From positions 54,635 to 118,634 of the forward strand of contig CAJTSJ010000004.1 in the NCBI GenBank assembly GCA_910578785.1: a stretch of DNA of 64,000 nucleotides, in the 5' to 3' direction. The position numbers and the translations under genes are program-made. Of the stretch, positions 8,710 through 18,584 are shown piece after piece. Below the pieces are notes generated by a model. It searched no databases and was not told the DNA's origin. It worked only from the letters and a program-made list of their open reading frames with translations. Within the stretch, counting starts at the first letter, position 1. Each line of letters begins with the position of its first letter. This DNA is from an uncultured Muribaculum sp. Lineage in GTDB: Bacteria; Bacteroidota; Bacteroidia; Bacteroidales; Muribaculaceae.

Positions 8710-9240
8710 TTAATAATATATAAAAAATCCGGCAAGACCCGCAAGGCAGATCAACACAATAGGATGAAGCTTGGTGAAGTAGACCACCAGAAACGAAATC
8801 ACCGCGATCAGGATGCTGAACGTGTTGTCAGGGAAGTTCTGGCGGTTCATCAGGAGCAGCGCCGCCGAGGCAATAAGGCCGATGACCACCGGACGCAGGC
8901 CCGCAAAGGCACCCTTGATGATGGCCGACTCCTTGTGGCGGCGTATGAAGTGGCTTGCATACAGCACGAGCAGAAACGACGGCAGCATCACAGTCACCGT
9001 AGCCAGAATCGACCCGAACACATTGCCCGTCACTGCATAGCCTATATAAGTGGCGCTGTTGATTCCTATCGGGCCGGGGGTCATCTGCGATATGGCCACG
9101 ATGTCGGTAAACATCTGTTCGCTTATCCATCCCGGCGTCACCACCTCACGCTCGATAAGCGCAAGCATGGCATATCCGCCGCCGAATCCGAACAGACCTA
9201 TCTTCAGATAGGCCCAGATTATTTTAAGGTATACGCCCAT
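8710..9240 (-). CDS. chrA: CHR (chromate) transporter, short-chain subunit 2
   Basis: Half-size member of the chromate ion transporter family. The 176 residues carry the CHR signature FGFGGGYAMLALIEREVV at the N-terminus, the TPGPIGINSATYIGY motif near residue 57, and about five or six hydrophobic helices. Short-chain CHR proteins work in pairs of opposite membrane topology; here the partner is directly upstream, and the stop and start codons share one base (9240). The physiological substrate in gut Bacteroidota is not established; chromate efflux is only the family name. Confidence 0.9.
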   Translation of the reverse strand: MGVYLKIIWAYLKIGLFGFGGGYAMLALIEREVVTPGWISEQMFTDIVAISQMTPGPIGINSATYIGYAVTGNVFGSILATVTVMLPSFLLVLYASHFIRRHKESAIIKGAFAGLRPVVIGLIASAALLLMNRQNFPDNTFSILIAVISFLVVYFTKLHPIVLICLAGLAGFFIYY

Positions 9241-9836
9241 TACTTATCCCCCTCCTTTCTTTCCTGTTCATGTTTCTTCTCCGCAAGTGCCTCATGCGTG
9301 TGGCGGAACCACAGGTAGCCGCCCACTCCGCCGGCGAGGATGAATATGATAGGGTTCCACCCCACATATATTAATATAGCCACCCCGACCGGAATCCACA
9401 CCGTGCGCCACGAGATTTTGGCGGCGCGGGCCGACGTTATCACCGGAGCCACGATCAGCGCCACCACGCACGGACGTATGCCCATAAAGATGCTCGACAC
9501 CACTCGGTTCTCCTTGATGATGTCCGGGGTCAGGAATATCGCTATCAGCAGAATGATCATAAACGACGGCAGTATGGTGCCGAGCGCCGCAAACAGGCTC
9601 CCCTTAAGTCCGCGAAGCTTGTCGCCCACCGACACCGATATGTTGACGGCAAGGATGCCGGGCAACGACTGCGATATGGCAAGCAGGTCCAGAAACTCCT
9701 CCCGGTCAATCCAATGGTTCTTGTCGACGACCTCGCGCTCGATCAGCGAGATCATGGCCCAGCCACCGCCGAAAGTGAACGCACCTATCTTCATAAAAGT
9801 CAGAAACAGGCGCCAGCAGATGTTGTTTTGTGGCAT
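9240..9836 (-). CDS. chrA: CHR (chromate) transporter, short-chain subunit 1
   Basis: Partner half-transporter of the preceding entry. About 198 residues with FTFGGGWAMISLIEREVV near residue 19, SQSLPGILAVNISVSVG near residue 58, and repeated hydrophobic helices. The hydrophilic tail ends HTHEALAEKKHEQERKEG. I chose the ATG at 9834-9836 (MPQNNICWRLF): a canonical -7 element sits at 9864-9871, so the longer in-frame start at 9875 would fall outside the transcript. It is the first gene of the CHR-CHR-folC unit. Confidence 0.9.
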   Translation of the reverse strand: MPQNNICWRLFLTFMKIGAFTFGGGWAMISLIEREVVDKNHWIDREEFLDLLAISQSLPGILAVNISVSVGDKLRGLKGSLFAALGTILPSFMIILLIAIFLTPDIIKENRVVSSIFMGIRPCVVALIVAPVITSARAAKISWRTVWIPVGVAILIYVGWNPIIFILAGGVGGYLWFRHTHEALAEKKHEQERKEGDK

Positions 9837-9863
9837 ATAAGAGCAAATTTTGTTTTCAGCACG

Positions 9864-9871
9864 CAAAGTTA
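9864..9871 (-). promoter_or_regulatory. -7 element of the CHR-folC operon
   Basis: The minus strand reads TAACTTTG, an exact TAnnTTTG match 27 bases before the chosen start codon. No clear -33 TTTG is present at 19-21 nt. Confidence 0.6.
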
Positions 9872-9947
9872 GCAAATTAGAGCCGTTATTGGAATTTCAA
9901 AATCGAAAAATCCCCCCGTTTTAAGGCAGTTCGGCCGACGAGATTCA

Positions 9948-9975
9948 TTTAACACTGAAATTTAACAGTGTTAAA
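9948..9975. repeat. Perfect 10-bp inverted repeat between the CHR operon and the PUL
   Basis: TTTAACACTG (9948-9957) and CAGTGTTAAA (9966-9975) are perfect inverted copies separated by AAATTTAA. It is too far from any gene end to be an obvious terminator and has no T tract, so a dimeric repressor operator is a reasonable guess. It lies about 110 bases upstream of the CHR promoter and 380 before the first susC. Confidence 0.6.
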
Positions 9976-10354
9976 CATTTCTCTTTCCGCCTTATCGTAT
10001 TGTTCCTGACCGGACAGGGCATTTATCCACGAACGCCCCTCCGGACTCGACAACAGAGCTAAATATCTATATAAAAGCCACTTAAAACAGCTCGGTCTAA
10101 GCGTAACAACATACAATATCAGCCTTCACGGCATTTTAATGGTGTAGTTTTGACACCCAATTATATGTTTTATAACACGTTTTTTTATTACTTTGTTTAT
10201 GGTTTTTTGCATAATTTTGCATCGGAATCAATGCCGTCCGTGCGGACAGCTGCCGGTTCTACCTTAAATTTTTGTTATTCGAAGACGTTTTTATACCACC
10301 AAATATCTTAGAAGTAAATTGTAATTAAACTATAACCTAAAAATTGTTTGATAC
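9976..10354 (+). promoter_or_regulatory. Regulatory region and leader of the polysaccharide utilisation operon
   Basis: No gene is visible here. It is A/T-rich with two TAnnTTTG matches: TAGTTTTG (10145-10152), inside the small palindrome GGTGT-ACACC, and TAATTTTG (10212-10219). The second is the better placed and would give a leader of about 130 nt containing the hairpin GTCCG-TG-CGGAC near 10236-10247. Neither has a good -33 partner, as is common for activator-dependent PUL promoters. No sigma/anti-sigma or hybrid two-component gene is adjacent. Confidence 0.5.
10338..10352 (+). repeat. 15-bp direct repeat, left copy (partner 23260-23274)
   Basis: TAAAAATTGTTTGAT lies directly before the first susC start codon. 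The same 15 bases recur at 23260-23274, just after the last gene of the operon, both on the plus strand. Downstream bases also match (ACAT) after a 3-nt insertion in the second copy. Confidence 0.7.
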
Positions 10355-13300
10355 ATGAAAAGAAGTGTATTTACAGTAATCCAAAGGTGGGGATATTTCT
10401 CCGCACTTTCCGGATTGCTTTTGTCAGGCTCGCTAACAGCGAGTGCGCAAAGTTCACCAATTAGAGTGTCAAGCACCCTGATGTCGCCACCTCTGTCTGT
10501 TCTGGCAGCGGCACCCGCGGCGGCCGCACAGCAAGTGACGGTAAAGGGTACGGTCGAAGACCAGCTTGGCGACCCGATCATTGGTGCGTCAGTGGTGGTT
10601 CTCGGCACTACCTTAGGTGCTTCGACCGACCTCGACGGTAACTTTAACCTTAAAGCCCCCGTGGGCAGCAAGATTCGCGTCAGCTACATCGGTTACAAAG
10701 AACAAGTGTTTACCGTTAAGGCAGGCGAGAACGACATGAAGATTGTGCTCGAAGAGAACACCCAGGTGCTTGAAGAAGTACAGGTTGTGGCCTACGGTGC
10801 ACAGAAGAAGGTGACCGTGACCGGCGCTATCTCCGGTCTTCAGGGTTCTGAGCTTCTCAAGACCCCTGTCGGATCTATCACCAACGCCCTTGCCGGACAG
10901 ATTTCCGGTGTGTCGTCAGTACAGTACTCCGGTGAGCCGGGTGCCGACGCCGCCGACATCTACGTGCGCGGTATGGCTACATGGAACGACGCTACTCCCC
11001 TTATCCAGGTCGATGGTGTTGAACGTGAATTCTCCCAGATCGACCCCAACGAAATCGAGAGCATCACAGTGCTTAAGGACGCATCCGCTACCGCAGTGTT
11101 CGGTGTACGCGGTGCGAACGGTGTTATCCTTATCACCACCAAGCGCGGTAAGGAGGGTAAGACCAACGTGCAGTTCTCTACCTCTGTAGGTATCAACTTC
11201 CGCACAAAGACCCTCGACTTCGCCAACTCCTATGAATACGCCGACTACTACAACATGATGCGTATCAACGACGGCGCGGCTCCGACCTTCTCCGACGAGC
11301 AGCTCCAGAAGTTCAAGGACCACAGCGATCCCATCATGTACCCCGACATCAACTGGATTGAATACTGTATGAACAAGACTTCTATTCAGTCACAGCACAA
11401 CGTCAACATCTCGGGCGGTACAGAGCGTATGCGCTACTTCGTGTCGGCCGGTATGTTCTCACAGGGCGGTATGTTCAAGAAGTTGGGATCGCAGAACGAC
11501 TTCAACTTCAACTACAACCGCTACAACTACCGCGCCAACATCGACTTCGACGCCACCAAGACCACCCTTATCAAGGTCAACCTGGGCGGACGTATCGAAG
11601 TAAAGCGTACTCCTGAATCAGGCGAAGACCAGAACCAGCTCTTCCGTAAGCTCTACTGGGCAGTTCCCTTCGCAGGTGCAGGTGTCATCGACGGCAAGCG
11701 CGTCGTTTCCAACAGCGACTACCTCCCCTTCACCGGTACCGACGGTCTTGCGTCATATTACGGCAAGGGATTCCGACAGAACACAACCAACGTGCTTAAC
11801 GTCGACCTCGAACTCCAGCAGAAACTCGACTTCCTCACCAAGGGACTCCAGTTCCGCCTGAAAGGTTCTTACAACTCAAGCGCATGGACCGGCAAGGGAG
11901 CTTCTTCAGCTCTCCCCTACTACACTCCCGTTCCTCTTGAAGACGGCACTATCGGCTACCGTAAGAACGGCAATGTAAACAAGACATCTTACTACTCAAC
12001 CGGCACAGGCAAGGCCCGCGACTGGTATATGGAAGCAGCTTTCGACTATCAGCGCAGCTTCGGAGCACACGACATCACAGCCCTCGTGCTCTACAACCAG
12101 TCGAAGCGCTACTACCCTGCTACCTACTCCGACATACCTTCGGGCTACGTAGGTCTGGTAGGACGTATCGCCTATAACTACAACACCACCTACATGGCCG
12201 AATTCAACGTCGGCTACAACGGATCGGAGAACTTCGCCCCCGGCAAGCGCTACGGTTTCTTCCCCTCGGGATCAATCGGCTGGGTTGTTTCAAAAGAAAA
12301 ATTCTTCGAGAAGCTCAAACCCTACGTCGACTACCTGAAGGTACGCGCCTCTCTCGGTCTCGTCGGTAACGACGCCACCCAGGGCAAGCGATTCCTCTAC
12401 ATCCCCGACTCCTACGGTTTCGGCGACGGTAACTACTTCGGACACAACCAGTACATCGGCGGTGCCCAGGAAAACACCAAGTCCAACCAGGACGTAACAT
12501 GGGAAAAGGCCCGCAAGCAGAACTATGGTATCGACATGACCATCTTCCGCCAGAAGCTCAACATCGCGTTCGACTACTTCCGCGAAGACCGCTGGGACAT
12601 CCTCAGCTCGCCTGACTACATGCCTGCGCTCCTCGGTATGTCGCTCCCGATCATGAACGTCGGCGAAACCGAAAACCACGGTTTCGAACTTGCTCTCAAG
12701 TGGAACGACCTTATCGGCGATGACTTCCGCTACTGGGCTAACTTCAACATCTCCTACGCCAAGAACAAAATCAAATACATGAACGAAGTAAAGCAGAACG
12801 AATCGTGGATGGCCCAGACCGGACGCCCCATCGGAAGCCGTTCGCTCTACAAGTTCTGGGGCTACTTCGATGAGACAGCCAACGAACGCTACCGCGCAGA
12901 GTTCGGACAGGACATTCCTGACCACGGCGCACAGCTCTATCCCGGTGACGCCATCTACTGCGACCTTAACGGCGACGGTGTGATCGACGGCGACGACGCA
13001 AGCCGCGACCTTGCTTACACTGACGCTCCCGAATGGACCGCCGGTCTTAACATCGGCTTCATGTGGAAGGGCTTCGACGTTACCCTCCAGTTCACAGGTG
13101 CATGGAATGTTGACCGTATGCTGTCAGAGTTCCGTCAGCCCCTCGGCGACACCACCAACAAGGGTCTTCTCAAATACCAGTACGACAATACATGGCGCAG
13201 CTCAGCCGACTCTCAGTCAGCCAAGTTCCCCCGTATCTCCACAACTTCCGCCGCCAACAACTACCGCGGAAGCACACTCTACCTGTATGACGCAAGCTAC

Positions 13301-13510
13301 CTGCGCCTGAAGTCTATGGAAGTAGGCTATACCTTCAACTTCCCCTGGATGAAGAAGATTCAGATGCAGAACCTGCGCCTCTACTGCAGCGCCTACAACC
13401 TCTTCACTATCACCGACTTCATGTGGGGCGACCCCGAGTCACGCCAGAGCGACCGTCCGAACTACCCGCTTATCCGTACGTTCAACTTCGGTCTGAAGGT
13501 AGGTTTCTAA
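10355..13510 (+). CDS. SusC/RagA-family TonB-dependent outer-membrane transporter (PUL copy 1)
   Basis: Outer-membrane importer of oligosaccharides, energised by TonB-ExbBD and capped by its SusD lipoprotein. The 1051 residues contain a signal region, then a carboxypeptidase-regulatory-like domain (about 50-135, VTVKGTVEDQLGDPIIGASV), a plug (about 140-260) with the family hallmark VLKDASATAVFGVRGANGVI, and a 22-strand barrel ending in a phenylalanine (FGLKVGF). An unusual alanine-rich stretch (LAAAPAAAAQQ) lies between the signal peptide and the first domain. There is no N-terminal STN domain, so signalling through an anti-sigma factor is unlikely. susD follows 25 nt later. Confidence 0.95.
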   Translation: MKRSVFTVIQRWGYFSALSGLLLSGSLTASAQSSPIRVSSTLMSPPLSVLAAAPAAAAQQVTVKGTVEDQLGDPIIGASVVVLGTTLGASTDLDGNFNLKAPVGSKIRVSYIGYKEQVFTVKAGENDMKIVLEENTQVLEEVQVVAYGAQKKVTVTGAISGLQGSELLKTPVGSITNALAGQISGVSSVQYSGEPGADAADIYVRGMATWNDATPLIQVDGVEREFSQIDPNEIESITVLKDASATAVFGVRGANGVILITTKRGKEGKTNVQFSTSVGINFRTKTLDFANSYEYADYYNMMRINDGAAPTFSDEQLQKFKDHSDPIMYPDINWIEYCMNKTSIQSQHNVNISGGTERMRYFVSAGMFSQGGMFKKLGSQNDFNFNYNRYNYRANIDFDATKTTLIKVNLGGRIEVKRTPESGEDQNQLFRKLYWAVPFAGAGVIDGKRVVSNSDYLPFTGTDGLASYYGKGFRQNTTNVLNVDLELQQKLDFLTKGLQFRLKGSYNSSAWTGKGASSALPYYTPVPLEDGTIGYRKNGNVNKTSYYSTGTGKARDWYMEAAFDYQRSFGAHDITALVLYNQSKRYYPATYSDIPSGYVGLVGRIAYNYNTTYMAEFNVGYNGSENFAPGKRYGFFPSGSIGWVVSKEKFFEKLKPYVDYLKVRASLGLVGNDATQGKRFLYIPDSYGFGDGNYFGHNQYIGGAQENTKSNQDVTWEKARKQNYGIDMTIFRQKLNIAFDYFREDRWDILSSPDYMPALLGMSLPIMNVGETENHGFELALKWNDLIGDDFRYWANFNISYAKNKIKYMNEVKQNESWMAQTGRPIGSRSLYKFWGYFDETANERYRAEFGQDIPDHGAQLYPGDAIYCDLNGDGVIDGDDASRDLAYTDAPEWTAGLNIGFMWKGFDVTLQFTGAWNVDRMLSEFRQPLGDTTNKGLLKYQYDNTWRSSADSQSAKFPRISTTSAANNYRGSTLYLYDASYLRLKSMEVGYTFNFPWMKKIQMQNLRLYCSAYNLFTITDFMWGDPESRQSDRPNYPLIRTFNFGLKVGF

Positions 13511-13535
13511 TCATCTGAAAAAACATAGTAACGAC

Positions 13536-15467
13536 ATGAAATATCTTGTTAAAATAGCAGCGGCCGTCGGCCTGTTCACCATGGCGATGACCTCCTGCGT
13601 AGATGAAATAAAATTCGGCGACTCATTCCTTGAGAAGACCCCCGGTGTCGACATCACCAAGGACACCATCTTCGCCAAGGGTGAATATGCCCGTGAATTC
13701 CTCTGGAAGGCCTACGGCCAGAAATATTTCGGACTTCCCACCATCTGGGACGGCGGTGTGCAGGTTAGAATGAACACCGGTATGTTCGAAACCCTCAGCG
13801 ACTGTTTCCACGACCACGTGGACTGGACCAACGTACGCCGTCTTTACTACCCCGGCGTCTACAATGCATCCAGCGAATCAGGAAGCCAGACCAAGTTCAG
13901 CTACAGCCACGAACTCGTATGGGAGTGCGTTCGCCAGTGCTGGATCTTTATCAACTCCGTTGACATGGTTCCCGACTCGGAGATGAAGGCCGACGAAAAG
14001 GACCGGCTGAAAGCCGAAGCAAAGTGTATCATCGCTGAACGCTACTTCGACCTTCTCCGCCACTTCGGCGGTGTGCCCCTGGTAAAAGAGGACTACCCCG
14101 CACAGGCTTCCTACGACATACCCCGCGCTACAGTTGAAGAGACCGTCAACTTCATTACCGGTCTTCTTGACGAAGCCATCGCATGTCCCTCGCTCCCCTG
14201 GGCTCTCCCGACAACTGAGCTGAACACCTGGAGCGGACGCTACACCAAGGGCGCCGCAATGGGTCTGAAGGCTAAAGTGCTCGTTCATGCGGCTTCTCCG
14301 CTGTTCAACGACAACCAGCCCTACTATTCAGGAAGCTCCGAGGCCGTTGAGAAGCACCACGTATGGTACGGTGGCTACAAGCCCGAGCTTTGGAAGTCGG
14401 CCCTCACAGCATGCGAGACATTCTTCACACAGCTTGGCACTAACGGCGGCTATGAACTCACCAAAGCTTCATCAGACACCCACGATGCCTACCGTTCGGC
14501 TTTTGCCAAGGCATACTTCAACCCGCAGAACAACACCGAGCTTCTTATCTCCAACCGCCGTCGCGGATGGGGTGCCGGAGGTCAGATGAACTCTTGGGAC
14601 GGATGGCTGTACATCTTCTTTGAAAACGATGGCCGTACCGCCGCATATTCTCCCACATTTGAGTTTATGGAGATGTTCCCCAATGCCGACGGTTCAGAGT
14701 TCGACTTCGACCGGGCCGTTGCCGACAACAAACTCTTCTTCGACCTCTCGAAGGACACCGACAATCCTTACGAATACCCGACCCGCGACCCGCGTCTGTA
14801 TGAGACCATGCGTGTCAACGGCCAGAACGTAGGCGGACGTGCCATGGAGTATTGGGTAGGCGGACGTGACAACGTCAACGACTCACGACTTGAGACTGGT
14901 CCTGTGGCTTCAGGCTTCATGCTCTACAAGTTCTATCAACGAGGCTCGTCATCAATGGCAGGAGTACAGCGCCAGTGGCCTTATCTACGTCTCGCAGAGA
15001 TGTATCTGCTCTACGCCGAGGCGCTTGTCCAGAACGACCGCATAGACGACGCAATCAAGCAGCTTGACAAGGTTCGTGCCCGCGTAGGTCTTCCCGGACT
15101 TAAGGAATCCAACCCCGGCAAGAATTTCTCAAGCAAAGAAGCCATGATTGAAGAGGTGCTCCGCGAACGTGCCTGTGAGCTTGGATTCGAGGATACCCGC
15201 TTCTTCGACCTTATCCGCTACAAGCGCGCCAAGGACTTCGAGAAGGTGCTCCACGGACTCCGCATCTACCGCGCCGACGGCAAGGAGGGCGAATGGAATA
15301 AAGAGCCGGGCACATATCCCCGTCAGTTCACTTACGAGGTGTTCCCGCTTGCCAACTCTACCCGCTACTGGTGGACCGCAGGCTTCGATCCGAAGTGGTA
15401 TCTGTCGGCATTCCCCATCGCCGAAGTCAACAAGGGCTATGGTCTGACCCAGAACCCCGGATGGTGA
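13536..15467 (+). CDS. SusD/RagB-family glycan-binding lipoprotein (PUL copy 1)
   Basis: Surface lipoprotein that caps the SusC barrel and captures oligosaccharides. The signal peptide ends in a lipobox (MAMTSC, Cys about residue 21). TPR-like helices start near residue 125, and the C-terminal region YLRLAEMYLLYAEALVQ, followed by ERACELGFEDTRFFDLIRYKRA, is diagnostic of the family. The protein ends NPGW, a frequent SusD terminus. The 643 residues are on the long side but within range. It lies 25 nt after its susC and 35 nt before the second susC. Confidence 0.95.
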   Translation: MKYLVKIAAAVGLFTMAMTSCVDEIKFGDSFLEKTPGVDITKDTIFAKGEYAREFLWKAYGQKYFGLPTIWDGGVQVRMNTGMFETLSDCFHDHVDWTNVRRLYYPGVYNASSESGSQTKFSYSHELVWECVRQCWIFINSVDMVPDSEMKADEKDRLKAEAKCIIAERYFDLLRHFGGVPLVKEDYPAQASYDIPRATVEETVNFITGLLDEAIACPSLPWALPTTELNTWSGRYTKGAAMGLKAKVLVHAASPLFNDNQPYYSGSSEAVEKHHVWYGGYKPELWKSALTACETFFTQLGTNGGYELTKASSDTHDAYRSAFAKAYFNPQNNTELLISNRRRGWGAGGQMNSWDGWLYIFFENDGRTAAYSPTFEFMEMFPNADGSEFDFDRAVADNKLFFDLSKDTDNPYEYPTRDPRLYETMRVNGQNVGGRAMEYWVGGRDNVNDSRLETGPVASGFMLYKFYQRGSSSMAGVQRQWPYLRLAEMYLLYAEALVQNDRIDDAIKQLDKVRARVGLPGLKESNPGKNFSSKEAMIEEVLRERACELGFEDTRFFDLIRYKRAKDFEKVLHGLRIYRADGKEGEWNKEPGTYPRQFTYEVFPLANSTRYWWTAGFDPKWYLSAFPIAEVNKGYGLTQNPGW

Positions 15468-15502
15468 TAACTAATGTCAACATTAAGGAAATATAGTAAT
15501 TA

Positions 15503-18500
15503 ATGAACACAATGAAACATAATATATTAGCTTTGGCAATGCTGGCCGCCGCAGGTGCGGGAAGCCTCGTTGCTCAAAACGCCAACAGCGTCAGCGGTAA
15601 GGTTGTCGACCAGATGGGCAACCCCGTGGAGGGTGCCAAGGTGTCGGTGCTCGGCAGCGCCAAGCTCGAAGCCACCAACTCCACCGACAAGGACGGTAAC
15701 TTCTCTATCGTCACCGCAGGCGAAAAGGCCATCGTAGTGGAAATGGGCGACGGCTCAACCAAGGTAGTCAACGTAGGTACGGGCGAAGACCTCTACATAA
15801 TCATGGACCCCTCGACATTCGCCGTCAACTACGGTTTCGCGACTCCGCAGACCGTAGCCGAGTCGACAGGCGCAGTGTCGATCGTGACCTCCAACAACAT
15901 CGACAACCGCTCAAGCTATACATTCGGCAACACGATGTACGGCAACGCGGCCGGTCTGACCACGATGCAGAAGACCGGAACCCTCTGGGACCAGCTCCCA
16001 TCGATGCACATTCGTGGTCTAAAGACAATCGGCACTAACGGTACTCCCGGCAACTACGGAATCCTCGTGGTGGTCGACGGTCTTGAACGCGACGACGCAT
16101 ACGAAGTGCTGAAGTATCTTACACCGGAAGAAGTTGAATCGGTAAGCGTTCTGCGCGACGCCGCCGCAGTGGCCCTCTACGGCTACAAGGGTGCAAACGG
16201 CGTGCTGAACATCGTCACCAAGCGCGGTAAGTTCAACAGCCGTGAAATAAGCTTCAACTACGACCACGGATTCATCTCGCAGACCCGCAAGCCCGAAATG
16301 GTCGACGCATACACTTATGCCAACGCCTACAACGAGGCTCTCGCCAACGACGGCCGCGCCGCACGCTATACGGCACAGGACCTCGCGGCCTACAAGTCGG
16401 GCGCATACCCCTATCTCTTCCCCAATGTAGACTGGTGGAAGGAAGTGTTCCGCGACCGCGGCAACACCGACATCGCCACCCTGTCGTTCCGTGGAGGAGG
16501 CCAGAAGCTCCGCTACTACACGATGATGAACCTGCAGAACGGACGCGGCTTCTACAAGGACACCAACCACAAGGACGGATATTCAACCCAGGAGAAATAC
16601 TCAAAGGCCAACCTCCGCACCAACATCGACGTTGTGATCACCCCGACCACCACTCTCCAGGCCAACATCATGGGCATGCTCGAGGAGTTCAGCCGTCCGG
16701 GTCTTAACAGCGACAACCTCTACACCAAGCTGTACACCACCCCGGCCAACGCATTCCCCATCCAGACCGAAGACGGACTCTGGGGAGGTAACTCCACCTG
16801 GGACGGTATGTACAACCCCGTGGCCCTGACCCGCGGACGCGGCTACTCGAAGGGCCACTCGCTCGGACTCTGGGCCGACGCCACCATCAAGCAGAACCTG
16901 TCGGCCATCACGCCCGGACTCGGCGCAGGACTCCGCATAGGCTATGACAACGTGGCTTCATATTGGGAAAACCACACCCGCGAGTTCAAATACGGAAGCG
17001 TGACTCCGGAGTGGGTCGACGGCAAACCGGTAGCCGGCAACAAGTTTGAAGGAGGTAAGGACAGCGAGCTTAACGGCGACAGCAAGCTCGACTGGCAGTA
17101 CCGCTCGTTCAACTTCCAGGCTTACCTCGACTATAACCGCCGCTTCGGTGCCCACAAGGTAAGCGCGCTGGCCATGTATAAATACAAATACAACAACGGC
17201 TTCAACGACGGCAGCAACAACGGTATAAACACCACCTACAACTATGTAGACTGGTCGGGCTATATCCACTACGGCTACGACGAACGCTTCTTCATCGACC
17301 TCGCCGTCGTGGCATCGGCCTGCAACATCCTCGACCCGAGCGACCGCTGGCACGTGTCGCCTACAGCCGGTATCGCGTGGAACATAGCCCGCGAAGGCTT
17401 CATGGCAGGCTCGCACGCCGTAAACCTCTTCAAGGTACGCGCATCGGCCGGTATAATCAACACAGCCAACATCCCTTACCAGGGCTACTGGTATAACCAG
17501 ATGGGCGGAGGCTACGGATATCCGCTCAACAACAGCTGGGGTCAGAACAACAATTCATGGGGCGAAGCCAACATGCCCTCGATCGGCGGAACCACCGAAA
17601 AGGCCTACAAGTATAATGTCGGAATCGACGCCACATTCTACAACAGCTTCAACCTGACTGTAGACGCATGGATGGAACAGCGCAAGGACATCTGGGTCAA
17701 CTCGACCTACGGCAACTCGGCCATACTCGGCGCCACCAGCTCATACGCCAACGAAGGCCGCGTGGACAGCAAGGGTTTTGAAATCGGCCTCAACTGGTAC
17801 AAGGACCTCGGCGCAGGCTGGAAGATGACCCTCGGCGGAACCTACTCTCTGACCAAGAACAAGGTCAAGGAGATGATGGAACAGCCCCGCGCCTACGAAT
17901 GGCTCGAACGCACAGGCCGCGCCAACGGCCAGATCTGGGCGCTCCAGGCGGCAGGCTTCTTCACCGACGCCAACGACATCGCCACAAGCCCCTACCAGAG
18001 CTTCGGCGACGTGAAGGCCGGCGACATCAAGTATGTTGACCAGAACGGCGACAACATCATCGACGCCAACGACTTCATACCGATGGGCTACAACAACATC
18101 GTGCCGGAAATCTACTACGGATTCAACTTCGGCCTCGAATGGAAGGGCCTCGGATTCAACGTGGCATTCCAGGGCGTGGACAACTACACCGTCTACACCA
18201 CCATGACCGGCCTCTACCGTCCGATGGTCAACGGAGCAACAGTGTCGGAATACTACTACGACAACCGCTGGACTCCCGACACCCCCAACGCACGCTACCC
18301 GCGCCTGACCACAACTTCGTCTGACAACAACAACCAGGCAAGCTCGGTATGGCTCGAAAACGGCGCGTTCCTGAAACTCCGCAACGCCGAAGTATACTAC
18401 AACTTCCCGCGCAGCCTCGTCAGCCATATCGGCATGACCCGCGCCAAGCTCTATGTACGCGGCGTGGACCTCTACTGCTGGGACCACCTCAAGAAGGTCG

Positions 18501-18568
18501 ATCCGGAAGCCCTCAACGGCATACCCGCCAACCGCTCTGTCAACGTAGGTCTGCAGGTAGGTTTCTAA
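15503..18568 (+). CDS. SusC/RagA-family TonB-dependent outer-membrane transporter (PUL copy 2)
   Basis: Second importer of the operon, 1021 residues. The signal peptide (AGAGSLVAQ) is followed by a short regulatory-like domain (NSVSGKVVDQMGNPVEGAKV) that lacks the usual SYIGY strand. The plug carries VLRDAAAVALYGYKGANGVL near residue 215, and the barrel ends NVGLQVGF. It is clearly diverged from copy 1, so this is not a recent tandem duplication; the two pairs may admit products of different size or branching. Its SusD follows after 16 nt. Confidence 0.95.
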   Translation: MNTMKHNILALAMLAAAGAGSLVAQNANSVSGKVVDQMGNPVEGAKVSVLGSAKLEATNSTDKDGNFSIVTAGEKAIVVEMGDGSTKVVNVGTGEDLYIIMDPSTFAVNYGFATPQTVAESTGAVSIVTSNNIDNRSSYTFGNTMYGNAAGLTTMQKTGTLWDQLPSMHIRGLKTIGTNGTPGNYGILVVVDGLERDDAYEVLKYLTPEEVESVSVLRDAAAVALYGYKGANGVLNIVTKRGKFNSREISFNYDHGFISQTRKPEMVDAYTYANAYNEALANDGRAARYTAQDLAAYKSGAYPYLFPNVDWWKEVFRDRGNTDIATLSFRGGGQKLRYYTMMNLQNGRGFYKDTNHKDGYSTQEKYSKANLRTNIDVVITPTTTLQANIMGMLEEFSRPGLNSDNLYTKLYTTPANAFPIQTEDGLWGGNSTWDGMYNPVALTRGRGYSKGHSLGLWADATIKQNLSAITPGLGAGLRIGYDNVASYWENHTREFKYGSVTPEWVDGKPVAGNKFEGGKDSELNGDSKLDWQYRSFNFQAYLDYNRRFGAHKVSALAMYKYKYNNGFNDGSNNGINTTYNYVDWSGYIHYGYDERFFIDLAVVASACNILDPSDRWHVSPTAGIAWNIAREGFMAGSHAVNLFKVRASAGIINTANIPYQGYWYNQMGGGYGYPLNNSWGQNNNSWGEANMPSIGGTTEKAYKYNVGIDATFYNSFNLTVDAWMEQRKDIWVNSTYGNSAILGATSSYANEGRVDSKGFEIGLNWYKDLGAGWKMTLGGTYSLTKNKVKEMMEQPRAYEWLERTGRANGQIWALQAAGFFTDANDIATSPYQSFGDVKAGDIKYVDQNGDNIIDANDFIPMGYNNIVPEIYYGFNFGLEWKGLGFNVAFQGVDNYTVYTTMTGLYRPMVNGATVSEYYYDNRWTPDTPNARYPRLTTTSSDNNNQASSVWLENGAFLKLRNAEVYYNFPRSLVSHIGMTRAKLYVRGVDLYCWDHLKKVDPEALNGIPANRSVNVGLQVGF

Positions 18569-18584
18569 CCAGTCATTCACAAAC

